From NCBI GenBank assembly GCA_964058845.1, contig CAXKVR010000312.1, positions 85,321 through 149,320 of the forward strand: a stretch of DNA of 64,000 bases, read 5' to 3'. The stretch comes from Carex sylvatica (lineage: Eukaryota; Streptophyta; Magnoliopsida; Poales; Cyperaceae). Below the pieces are notes generated by a model. That model worked only from the letters and a program-made list of their open reading frames with translations, did no database searches and was not told where the DNA came from. Shown here one piece after another: positions 22,877 to 38,000 of this stretch. Both the position numbers and the translations under genes were made by a program. How positions within the stretch are numbered: the first letter of the stretch is position 1; each line of letters starts with the position of its first letter.

Positions 22877-23786
22877 CAATCAAAGAATTCCAATGGACCA
22901 ACTTCAGAAACAAAATAATAATTCTCTCTCTTTCATCTTTCTATTTGTCATATCACAATCATGCAACTTCCACTAAGTATCTTTACCTCGCCCAACAAAT
23001 TATTAATTAGCATATATATATATATATATATATATAAGAGTATAATGCTGCCAAGCGCCACTGGAGCGCATTGGCTGGTCTTATGTGACCATGCAGTCGT
23101 ATGACATTCTCTTCTCATTTTGTAAATGCTGTCAGTCGGATGCCCACTTATATCTAAGGGCACACAGAATTTAACAACAAAGAATAAAAAATGATAATGT
23201 GGTTTTGTTAGGTTTTTACTGTAATGGAGTATGGCCATAAATCATAATATGTAGTGGCACATGGACATGGTGATGGTAGCAGCTTCTGAGGAACCTTCAA
23301 GGAAAGTGTCTGGTCTTTGTCTGCCAATTATCCTGGCCCCACCAAAATAAAGACACCACTCATCCTCTCCATTTTAAACAAAACAGAGGCTAAAAATACA
23401 CTGCAATTAGCAAAAAAATAATTACAAGTGAATGTTTGTTGAAAGATATTTAATATTGGCGCATTTATATTTAGAATGTCTCCTGTCTTATAAAATTGGA
23501 GAGAAGCTAAAAAACACAAAGAATCATTTCGTTGTCATCCCTTTTATCTATTTATCAGAATTCAGCTCTCTAAATCACATAAATTCTGTGGCAACGCCAA
23601 CATATAGGTTTACTTACTAGATAGCTTAGGTAGGTTAGTTGGGTAGGCAGTTAAACCATGCCTTCAGGAAGAGTACTCTAGATCTCTTCTCTGTAACAAC
23701 CTCGTCCTGGCTAGCTAGCTAGCTAATTAAAGGAGAAAAATATGGAGATCTCTGTAATATTCATGTTATTAGTAAAATGTAATACT

Positions 23787-23813
23787 CAGCATCAGCATCA
23801 GCATCAGCATCAG
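23787..23813. repeat. (CATCAG)n microsatellite in RING gene 5' region
   Basis: Four and a half CATCAG units about 50 bases upstream of the RING-H2 start codon, probably in its promoter or leader. Confidence 0.8.
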
Positions 23814-23862
23814 GTGTGATTTGTAGATATATATATAGCTAGTTATTATGCATATTGTCATC

Positions 23863-24787
23863 ATGGCTGGGATCCTACCCGGAGTAGAATTTGCGAGGAA
23901 GCGCCGCCTCAGGCAGTGTAGCATATCCGGACTCGAAACTAATCATCTCAGTATCAATTCTACGGTAACTAATCATCTGACTTGTTATGAATTTTCAGTT
24001 TAATTTCATACAACAGTACCAGATTAGTATTACATGAATTCATCATGGTTCTATTTTTTTAGCCAAGAAACATGGTAAGTAAAGAGATGCATGGATGGAC
24101 TCTTGGGAGCACAGCTAGGGAGGCTAAGGAGAGACTAGATGAGAAGTTCAGGAATCAGAGAGAATCAGTGCTAAAAAGGTAGAGATTCTATGTTTTAATT
24201 ACTTGTTGATTTTAAAGAATTTGACATTATATTAGATTGAGAAAAAAAATAAATGCCAAATTTGCATTTTGCACCTTACATTATTTGATTATCTGACATA
24301 CAATTAATTATAGCAAATTTGAAAATATTTTAGGAAGCAGTCAATGAAAAACATTTTAAAAATAACATAGGACCAAAATTAGGAGTTTCACCAGTCAATT
24401 GTTTAATTATTGATATGATATCATCTGACTAACATGTTTGTTCTAAATCTAATCCAAAGGCACAACAGCACTGATAGCCTGATCAGGCCGGATAACCAGA
24501 AAACCGGCAACGAAGAGGGTCAAAGAATTGCCGGTAAATTGCAACAAGAAGTGTACAATTCTTCGAAGAAGGGGATGCGAAAACTGATGAGTTGGAGCAA
24601 ATTGGGGTGGAAGGCATCTGATGTGGGATCGGCAGAGTGTACAGTTTGCCTGGAGGAATTCAAGACGGGCGAGGTACTGGTCCATCTGCCATGTTCTCAC
24701 CGGTTTCATTTGAGTTGTGTCGTGCCATGGCTCGAGAGCAACTTGCACTGTCCTGTATGTCGCACACCGGTCAGTGCCGGTACTTGA
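23863..24787 (+). CDS. Small RING-H2 zinc finger protein, probable E3 ubiquitin ligase
   Basis: Three exons: 23863-23964, 24063-24178, 24460-24787, giving 181 aa. The N-terminus MAGILPGVEFARKRRLRQCS is followed by a charged middle (KEMHGWTLGSTAREAKERLDE region) with no membrane segment, so a soluble protein is likely. The C-terminal RING-H2 (about residues 132-175) has all eight ligands: CTVC, then C-S-H-R-F-H, C (SCVVPWL) and CPVC. The RING-H2 would recruit an E2 enzyme; the substrate is unknown. Splice sites are standard GT-AG and phases agree. A start further upstream is not supported, because the frame closes. I recognise the general family (short plant RING-H2 proteins starting MAG.LPGVE) but not the member. 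Confidence 0.88.
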
Positions 24788-27299
24788 TTATCTATCTAGC
24801 AGAAATACTCAATGAAATCTTAAATATATACCAAAATTGGGTTGTAGTTTTATATGGCAAAATTGGGTTTCTACTTAATTTGTAGCCTAACAGAATGCCT
24901 GAGTTCTGTAAAAAAATGGGGAAAAAAGGAAAGGAAAGAAAATAAGAGCGCTTTAGTGTGAATCTAGATAGCGAGTTTGGTGTGCTTGGTGTGAGTATTA
25001 ACTGTGGATATATCATGTACTATACAGGCTGTTTTTTTTTTAATTGTAATTTGGTTTTTATTTCACTTGATGTCTTGACTCTTGAATGTTGTCTATAACT
25101 AGCATTATATTAATAAAATAAAAATTATGTTAAAAATTATAAATAGCATTATATTAATCAGTAATTCAGTGCAATGATGATTGTGATAAAGTGGATTGGG
25201 TCGAATTTTATGGTCCTTAGTTAAGCGACGTGGACATTGTTATTTCCAATCATGAAATTGAATTGAATTGAAACTCATGCATTAATTGCTGATACCACTT
25301 ACTAGTTACAATTCAAAAAAGTAATTGGAAATGTCAAAAGGTGAATCACATCGGAAGAAAAAAAGGAAGTGGAATGAATAATTGAATATACATAATACAT
25401 TTGCGTGTTGCAAATGTTCTACTTTTCAGTTACTGATTATTTTTTGTTTGAATAATAAAAAAAGTAGCTTAGCTATGCTGTCCGTTTCATAACTGAAACA
25501 AGTTATTGACGAGACGAGATGCATTTGTTATACATGTACGTCTGCACTGCACACATTATATAAAAATAAAATCATGCTGCCTCTCAATCTGCATCAATGA
25601 TATAATATCACCAGTATCAGTACCTCCTTAAAAGCATCCACTCCTCTTCCATCCAATTATGAATCATCTCAAACTACCTACTAAGTTTCTTCATATATAA
25701 AAAAATTCTTAATAAAATCAAATTTCATTACTAAGAGGAATTATATATTTGTACCTAGGAAAAATAAAAAGAGGCCGGTATTATCTGTACAATACCGAGT
25801 ACTAAAGGATCAAACGGAGCCGAAAGAAAGAAGATTGACGTGACCCAATCAAACCATAATTCTTTCTTTTTTGGAAAGTTGATCTACGATTCTCTTTTGT
25901 GGAGATTGTCATATGATGAATTGATGATAGAGTCCGTCCTCATTTTTCCTTTTACGCACTAACCAAGAAAACTAGTTGCATGATTTCCTCACGCAACTTC
26001 GGACATGTTATGTTGTGCTGTCACTTGGCCGTGCCGCATAACATATTTCTTTTTCATAAAAAAATGACATATTTCACAGGATGTCATAATGTCAAATAAT
26101 TTGATCACGTTATGTTATGTCATGTCACGTAACATCTAACTTGATAAATTTTGCAAACATTATTTTTTATCTAGTAATATTTTATTATCATTTAGCATTT
26201 ATTTTATTTTATGAATTAAAAATTTAAAAAAATTAATTAATTCTGACCACTCACATTTAATCACACCATGACGGTATGATACTATGACCACTCATGACTT
26301 CATTATTTATGTAACGTGACTGTCTTTTACTATTTTAGTCACGTTATGTTTTACATCATGTGGATTTTCTTTTAATTTGTCAGGACATGTTAATCACATC
26401 ATATTTTTCGTTTACTATGCACGTGTTGTGGGATTATTTTGAGAATCGAACGGTAAGCCATGCAAGTGGGTTGGACGAAAATTAAAATGATCGATCAAAC
26501 GGTTTAAAATAACATTGGAATTTTGCTGCGCGGCAGAGGAGAGGATCTTAAGTAGATGATATTACCAGCAGGCAGCAGGTCATGGAATGATGGAATGGAG
26601 CAGGCAATGAAAGTTTGGACTGATAACAAAAAGGTGGAGTTTGGTTAATTTGATTGGAATAGTCGAATAAAAATATGTAAAGCATTCTGTTAACATATAT
26701 AGTTACAGACTTAACGGTGCTTTACATCTTAATATTATTATCTATTACAAAATCCTATGAAAGATTACAATAGGTTACTTTACTTGCAGGTGAATCACAA
26801 ATTAAGTCTCACAACGACATATCCCAGAATGACTAACAACAAGACACCTGAAACAAACAGATTTCAACAAAAGACTCGCACTCGGGTATGCAATAGCACT
26901 GGTAGAGCTGATTAGGCAGCCTACAGGCATTGTCATTGTCATTGTCATCAATAAAATGAGAGAGATAGAGAGAATTATTATTTGAAACAAGAAAGAGGGA
27001 GAGAGAGAGCAGTATAATTTGCAGAAATGCCCCAAATTAAGCACTACATAGAGAAGCCAATACAATTGTCACATGCTTCATTTCAATGTGTTTAGGATTT
27101 AGGGTCTAATTAAAAAAGACGAGAGAAAGAAAGAAAGAAAAAAAAGGAACTTAGGTGCGTGTCTTCGTTTCTCTGAAACATGCTGATTATTTATCTTTAT
27201 TAGAAAAAAACAACATCATAAGATTCCTAGTTTGCAATTATCTGTATTTACATTTATCATCACAAAGATATGTACAATTTGGAAAACTCTATCTACAAA
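24788..27299. other. Spacer between two RING genes
   Basis: AT-rich. About 26000-26420 belongs to the dispersed 'cacgttatg' repeat family, and 'tcattgtcattgtcattgtcat' at about 26931-26950 is a short microsatellite. Open frames here have no recognisable features. Confidence 0.55.
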
Positions 27300-30218
<2,919 letters not shown>

Positions 30219-30479
30219 TTCTTATCTCTTTTTAATGAATAATTGAGAAATCTGACAATAAGAAGTGGGAGATAGTAAGCGGAAGCGGACTGGAAAGTGC
30301 CAGGAAAGCAAAGCGCTCTTTCAATTAATTTCCAAGCATCACCTATTTTTATTTTTTTAAGTACTTTTCTTTTGTCTTTTAAATTCAAAATATTTTGCTC
30401 ATGCTTCCAAATTAAAGCCAAAATACTGACAATATGGGGCAAATCCCCTAAAGTAATACAAATTTTGGGTTTTAATCCA

Positions 30480-30547
30480 GACCGTCCGATCTTCTCTAGC
30501 ACGAATATTCAAGAGAAAGGATTGACCCAACTTATGATCGGACGGTC
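30480..30547. repeat. Inverted repeat upstream of the RING gene
   Basis: Perfect 12-bp arms GACCGTCCGATC (30480-30491) and GATCGGACGGTC (30536-30547) with a 44-base loop. They are flanked by direct repeats of 'caaattttgggtt' at about 30459 and 30570. The left arm and part of the loop ('gcacgaatatt') recur at about 43079-43110 upstream of the F-box gene. Confidence 0.75.
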
Positions 30548-30559
30548 ATTATTCAATCT

Positions 30560-33500
30560 CAAATTTTGGGTTATTTTAGGGCATACGGACTTAACTTCTT
30601 TCACGGGGAGCCGAGGTCTCTTTTTCTTTCTTTAATATTTTATGCCTCGAGAAACAGCCTTTTTGTTCGTATCTCTGTGGATGGTAACACGCTAATGATT
30701 TTTTTTATTTATATATTTATATATTTCTTGTGGATGATTCGTATTGCCATGTTCTGTCAACTTTTTTTTTTTTAAATTTAGAATTAGAGTATTATATAAG
30801 AATTTATTAGAACAATTTGTCATAAAAAACACGATAAGATATAATAATATATATTAGTGAATCTAGAAAACGCTCAATAAATAAATATGAATTTTTTTTG
30901 GCCACGAGAAACATCTCAAAAGTGACACGATGAGGTTGGTTTGCATTTTTATATTATTTTTGCGTTTTGTGATATTTTTTCCGAATGAAACTAGTATGGT
31001 TATATATCCGACCAAAAAAAAAAAAAAAAAATCTTACGAGTTCAATTTTCAAAAGAAAATTTTATTTATTTATTCATTTTCATTTAATTGATGATTCAAA
31101 TTTAGTTAAAAACATTTATATAAGAAACTAACAAAATAATAAATTTGAGATCAGAAGCTTCATTTTGAAGTGAAATAAAATTATCTATTAATTTTTTGAA
31201 GTCGATTCAAGTTAACCTCACGGATATTATAAAGAGCTTAAGTTGGTATAAACTCTATTTTTTAGAGGTTGCATAATTCTATAATACATATCTCTTTAAA
31301 TTTTGTACCGATTTATGTTGATTTAATAATCTTATTTTTAATATAAAGATAAAAATTAAGTCTTTAAATTTTAAATATTTATAAAAAAATTCAAACTGAA
31401 TTTTAAAATTATAAATTTTCATATAAAAAAAACTATTTTGATTAGTAAATTAAACACTAATTAATATTTACAATAATCTTATTCTTTAGTCGTAGCATGC
31501 ATCTCTTAATTAAATAAATATCAACTTAAAAAAATAGAAGCACGTTACGCATTTTGCGCCGTTGGTTAGTGAACAACTGTTGTCTCGATCGTATAGCAAG
31601 CCATAGGCATCTAACTATCTTCTAAGTATATATAAAATAAATATTATAAATTAAAGAGATAAGAGTTGATTGGGACTACAAGATAGTAGATACCTTCCTT
31701 GGCTTGTGCCAGAGACCAAGTACCCGCACTAAGTGCACATCCAACCACTTAGACTTAGACTTAGACTTAGACTTAGACCACACTTTTAGGTTAGGATTTA
31801 GCTTAAGAAAGTTATAATTCAATTGAATAATTAATTTCTCTTTACATGAATCGGTCTTGAATTGATTCCACCCGAAGCCCCATATTTTTTTAGTTACCAC
31901 TCCAATAAATAAAAATTAATTAAGCACTATTCATATTTTCAAAATTCAAATCTTACTACGCACGCATTAATTTTGGCTGGTGGGCCAGCTGGTGATGTGC
32001 ACCAATTTTTTTTATTTTTTAGTTATGTTATGTTTTGTTCTATTCTGCGTATAATTTGTAGTATAAAACGTTGATCAGATTGTACCTATAATTTGTAGTA
32101 ATTTGCACACTGACTTAATACAAAATGTTGCTCATATTGTGCATATAATTTGTTGTAGTAATTTTTAGTTCAAATTAGTATACAATTTTATTTGTTAAAC
32201 AAGTGCGTTTTATTTTTTACAATTTATCTGTCAAATTTGATGCATACATATAATTCTAAACACCACAAAATAAAATAGAATAGGACAAAAACAAATTAGT
32301 TATAAAATTTCAAACACAACATAACAGAACTATTTTTTTTTTTGATGTGTTAGCTTAGGTGGCACACCAAAAAATAAAAATAATAAAATTTTGGTGCACC
32401 AGACAAATTGGTGTGCATTATAGAAGTGCATGCATGGTGAGATTTGAATTTTGAGTTAAAGAGTGATGGTTGTTTAATTTTGAATTATTAAGGTGGTAAC
32501 TAAAAAATTTCGGAGCAGAAGCAAACAACATACTTTAAGATTTATTTTAATAAAATTATGATTCAAAGTATTCAGTAAATTTAAATGTTTATCATGAACC
32601 GTTTCGCTTGAATGGCTATAATAATAATAGGATTAATGAATACACCTGTGAAATAAATTTGGATAAATAATTATATTTTGTAGTGATCTAGTAATAAAGA
32701 TAATACTCTCTCTGTGTAGGAGGTCGTATGTTTAAAATCCGAAAATATATTTTTTTGTGAATAACTTGATATTAAATATTTGAGTAGTTTGAATTCCAAC
32801 TTTTATTAGAAAAAATAATAATAATCATATTTTGTGCTGGTTTAACTAAAAAGAAAAAAGAAAAGAAAGAGAATGTAATAATATGTAAGAATAATAGCAG
32901 TTTTGTTTAAATCATTTGAATATTGTCAAACTATGAAACAAGTGGTCTCATTGCGGCTACGCCGCAACTATTTTGTTAGTGCATACTGGTACATATGAAA
33001 GATAATTCGTTGCTTTTTTATCTTGTCTACGATTGTTCTCAAGTCAAAAGTGAGAAAAAAATTATTGCGATCGATGTAAAAAATTATATTTCTTACAAGT
33101 GCTAACAATTGATTAAATCTTTTTTTGCGTAATACAAAATGGGAGAAAAAATTAGAAAACATAGATTTTAACTGGATTTTTACTGAAATGGTACAATTAA
33201 TACTATTGACTATATTTTTGACATTAAGATTATAGAGGTAATATGTACAAAAGAATCTAGCATCTGCCTCAGAGAGAAGAATTTCTCATTTATTAATTCG
33301 TAAATTCAATTGAATGAGACCCAAGAAAGAGAATCTATTAGAGAAACAGACTTAATTTAAACTTTTTTTCATTTTTGGATCAGGACAAGTCTGAATGCTC
33401 CATTTGATGCGCACTTCCTTCAAATTCTCTTTAAATTGCTTCTTGTAATACATGCACATTATATCATTTCACTTAACACCTGCATGCAGGGCCAACGGGA

Positions 33501-34200
33501 AGTAATGTTGAAAGAAAACCCTTCTCTGCATCTCATTAAACCTAGTTGAGCCCTCAATAGCTGATATATTTCTCATTCTATTGAGAAAACAGAAGCGATT
33601 TCTTTTAGAATGAGAAGGGAAAGCCAAATATGAATAGCGAAAAAAAGGCAACATCTATTGAAAATCAAGTTGAGAGATGGCACGAAGAGTAAAAGTGATG
33701 CACCTCAAATTGGGGGAATAGAAATTTGCAGAAATTGACAAATTTGGGCGACTTAGCACAAACTGGAAAATTGAATAGAACTAAGAAATGAAATCGTATT
33801 TAGAATAAAGGAGGATCTTACCAGTCGGTTGAAGCAGAGGCTACCAAAAACGAAGACGTTGTTCGGCGGTACAATGAGAAGAAATTGTTGTAGAGGGAGA
33901 AAGGGAAGCGGAGAAGCAGATGAAAGGAGCGAAGAATTTGGAAGCGGGATGAAGGGCTCAGCGCGTGACCGTAGATGAAATGGAAGAAAAGGAAAGCGGG
34001 AGGAATGGCTCAATGCGCGAACACGGAAGAAAAGGAAGCAGTGAGAAAGAGAGGGCAAAACACATAGCAGCTGATTAACACGCGTACAACAGAAAGAGAT
34101 GGGAACAACATATAGCACAAATAGTGGATTTTTTTTTTCGTTGATGACATCAGGTGACGGAAGCACAAAATGATCTGATCCATCAGTATTTAATCAGAAG
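30560..34200. other. AT-rich spacer, no gene seen
   Basis: It contains a short 'agactt' tandem repeat at 31750-31779 and long A/T runs. Open frames on the minus strand at 33469-34166 are Leu/Ser/Phe-rich with no recognisable domain and are not called. Segments around 31970-32430 look like a decayed inverted repeat ('ggtgtgcaccaattttt' against 'aattttggtgcaccagac'). Confidence 0.5.
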
Positions 34201-34209
34201 GCAGTGAAA

Positions 34210-34258
34210 GGGGGTGTTACTGTTCATTGTTAATGTTCATTGCTACAGTAACTCCCCC
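34210..34258. repeat. Stem-loop, 14-bp arms
   Basis: 'gggggtgttactgt' (34210-34223) pairs with 'acagtaactccccc' (34245-34258), one mismatch, with a 21-base loop. This may be a small fold-back element or the collapsed end of a MITE. No target duplication is evident. Confidence 0.6.
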
Positions 34259-35073
34259 ATTCAACTTTTATAGTATATAATACCTAACAAGTTTAACTTT
34301 CTCCGCTAGACCTAACCCTAAATCACTTCTGAGTCTTCTCTCAAAAAAAGCTTTCTCCACGTCCGGATCCCACTAGTTGTCGTCCATTATAACACCCGCC
34401 CATTTGGATGGGGCTAAACTCAATAAGGCCCATTTGTATACTTATTCGTAGTAGATTTTTTTTTATATACTTAATTTTGTTTCACGTTTGACTCTTATTA
34501 GTCTTATAGTTTGAAAGTCTGACTCTGTCTCTGAACATGACACGTAAAGAAATTAATTTGATTATAACATGACATGATACGAGATCAAAATTACGATGTA
34601 TTATTCACGACACGGTACACATCACATTTTTTCCACTAGTCACTAGTAGGTAGAGCCAGCCCGAAGTGCGTTTTTGAGATATCTCAACTTTTGCGTGACC
34701 GACGTATCCGGTGCCTATTCGGTGATAGCGCGGGGGCCTGTATTATTTGTGCTTTGAGATTCGTGCATAACTTATTTAAACGGTTGAGATTTTTCATAAA
34801 GTCACGCAAAGTTTGAGATATCTCCATTTTTTTTTATCGATTGGGTTTAATTGGATCCAGTTAGCCTGTTAAATACATTTTCCTCTAGAGTCTGTCTGGA
34901 CTTGGGGCCGCAATTAAACCCAATACACGAGCTGAGCTATCGCGAAGTTTCTAAACTCTCGTCTCACAGAATTCGCGTCACTCCTCTCCCGCAGTCCTTC
35001 CCACTTCCTGGAACAAAACTTTCCGCCATTTTTCCCCTCCAAAATTCTCCTCTGCTCATCTGTCGCTTCTACC

Positions 35074-38000
35074 ATGGTACTCTACTCTCTCCTTTATCTA
35101 AATCCTCTTTCCCTTCCCTTCCCTTCCCTTCCCCTTTCTACCAGTTTTCTTTACTCACTTCAGGCAACTACCGCCGCCGCGCCATCACTGGACGACTGTT
35201 TGAAGCTTCTACGAGGCGAGCGAGACGAGCAGAAGCTTGCGGGCCTCCTTCTTGCTACCAAATTTTGTCAAGGAGACGATACTGACTCAATTGTGAAGGT
35301 CTATCAAGCTGTCGGTTTTCGCTTCCTTCGCCGGCTTCTCATGACCGGTATTTCTCTTCTTCTCTGTTTGCTTGCTAGGTTGTGGGACATTTTCATGACA
35401 CCGCCTGTACTACTTATACCACTGCAAAACCCCTTCACCTTTGGTACTTCAAAAATGCTGCAATGTTTAATAAATTAAATTGTTGTTGTGGTTTACACTG
35501 TTATTCTCATGCATCAGATGAGAGATTATGTAATGAAATGAAAATCTAATTGACTAGTAATTACCTCTTCAAGATTCTCTGTCATTTTTAGTACTTCAAA
35601 TATTGCATCACCGAGTCTAATAGAAGTAATTTTTTGATGGGTCAAATTAATGTTATTTCTGATTGTTAATCATTTTTTCAAAGAGCAATGCAGAGCTTGT
35701 ACTAAAGACTTTTATTCTTTAAATGTTTTGAACAGAGTACTTTTTTTCTTTTCTTTTGCAACTCTTAAATATCTCAGGGATTTTTGCAATTTTTTATATT
35801 GTGGAGGCCTTTTGTTAGGTTTTCTCTTAATATGATATATTTCTTGCTATTGTACAATTTTGTTCTGCATCCAGGCATGGGAAATGAGAAGGGTGGAGAA
35901 GACAAAGAGGTGTATCTGCGATTATCCATAACGGTCCTAGCTGCATTTTCTCGTGTGTCAGAGATTGCTTCCTTGACGGAGATGGTTGATATGGTGCCCC
36001 TAGTAGCAGAAATTGTCTCCAAATTGTAAGATTAGATCCCTCTTTGGTTTCTTCTGGTTGTTATACCTATCCTTGTTTACTTGAATTTCACAAATCTCAA
36101 TCAAGCTAATTGTACAAGAAATTAATTTGCCAGTTTTGACAAAATGTGGTTATGCAGGCCAGAACAATCAGTTGCTGAGGAATGCTTTGAGTTTTTTTTA
36201 CTTATTGCTATGGCATCAGAACAGGGAACAGCCAAATTTTACGAGCCTAAAGTCATGGATGCATTAGCTTCAAATATCTCTACCTTGCCTGATGGTATGT
36301 ACTCTGACAACTTCTGAAAAATCATGTCTTGTATGCTTTTTATATATTCATCTACATTTGTGATGATTTTTTGGTTCTTATTCTCAGAGTCTAAATCTTT
36401 GGAGCTTTCTACAAGGCTTCTACAACTGCTTGTGAACAAGCTTAATGTGGATGTGTTGAACACAGGAACCATACAAGGAGTAGCAAGCATGGTACAAGTA
36501 GTTCAAAATTCATAAAAATACAACTGTTACTTTTTATTTTTTCAAACTGAATAATTATGTGCGAGTGCTCCAGAGGTATGACTGTATGAATATTGACACA
36601 ACTGTAGGTCCATTTTAGTAGAGCATGATGCTGTTCTTTTTTTAATGTATTCAACTTGTACATATTTGTTGATTTAGGTTGTTTGTCTTGCAAGACTATT
36701 CTGTGTGCTCCATAATGCCATCAAGTTTGATGCCTTGCACATGCTCTCTTCTCTTCTATCCTTAAAAAACTTGGTTTGAACTCTCCTTTCATTTTCCTTA
36801 GGACTTAAGATATAATCACAATTTATATAAATTATTCTGGTATGTCATAACCTTAGTCTAATATCTTTATGAAGCTGTTGTATGATGTACTAAGAACAAC
36901 TCCAAGTCAACTCTGGGCCGCTCATATCCGTGTGGGAATTACATCTGTTCTCCAAAATCGCATAGGTGTATTCTATGTGTCATTTATGTCTTTCCTGTGT
37001 GAATGTTTACATATTCATTTTTGTAGGCAGCTATTTATGGTTACTTACCAATCATGTTTTTATCTAATTGTTGTTTTAGTGTCATCCGAGAAGCTTCAAG
37101 CTCTACTCCTAGCAGACTGCATGATGTCTATACTTGGAGAAGACTGGCTATTGCAAGAATGTGATGTATCATCCCAGGAGGAGGTTATGCCTGTAGACAA
37201 GTAAACATGTCTTTTCTTTCTCTCTATTGTGGAATTTAAAAACAAGCCCTTATTGTATCTTAATATTGACAAAGAACCTTCCGTCTTCCTCGTTGCTAAA
37301 TCAAAGAATTTCACATAATTAGTTAGTATTTGCTCCTTCAGCCTAATGAAAAGCAAGAACTGATAATATAGTTTTATTAGTCGTTGCTAAAGAAATATAT
37401 AAAAGAAGTTGGTTATTTTTTATAAGGGTTCTATTGTTGTTTTTTGCATTGAGCGCATAGTTCCAACTTTTAAGGCAGAGATATGAATACAATTAAGCCA
37501 TCTTTTTTTTCGGGTTTTTCCTGATGCATAACAAAGCAGGGAGTTATTCAAATCTATAGAAGGGGTCTTTTTTATTTCATTGTGAAGTTAAGTAACATTG
37601 TAAATATATCAAAAGATATTCAGCAGTTTTATAGTTTTTTTTTTCCTACTTTTAGGTTTGTACTGCTTATATTAGAATCAGCTAGAGTTGAAATTGCTGT
37701 TCTTTTAAACGAGCTTGCTTATTTAAAGTATGATGAATCACCAAAAAGTAGTACAAGTAGAGAAGAATCTATACAACAGAAGCAAAGGAGTCTAGCAATA
37801 GCATTCTCCCTCTTGGAAAAGTTCATCAAAATGATTTCTAGTGGGGCAGAAGGTAATTCATGTGGTAGTTTTCTTTTGCAACTAGAAGCAATGTTTTCTT
37901 CGACTTTTCACTGGCATTCAGAACTTCTCTCTGCAACTTTAGACTGAACATCATTTGCATTACTTGAAGAAAACCTTGATAGAAATGGCATTTAGTTGTT

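Noticed and set aside
22685..22918. 77-aa plus-strand frame upstream of the RING gene
   Set aside because: Contains the 'ggtcagtg' tandem repeat (VGQWVSGSGQ) and low-complexity sequence. The frame opens without an ATG in context, so I treat it as spacer.
33469..34166. Minus-strand frames of 61 and 137 aa
   Set aside because: Phe/Leu/Ser-rich with no family resemblance. The strand is purine-rich, so open frames arise by composition.
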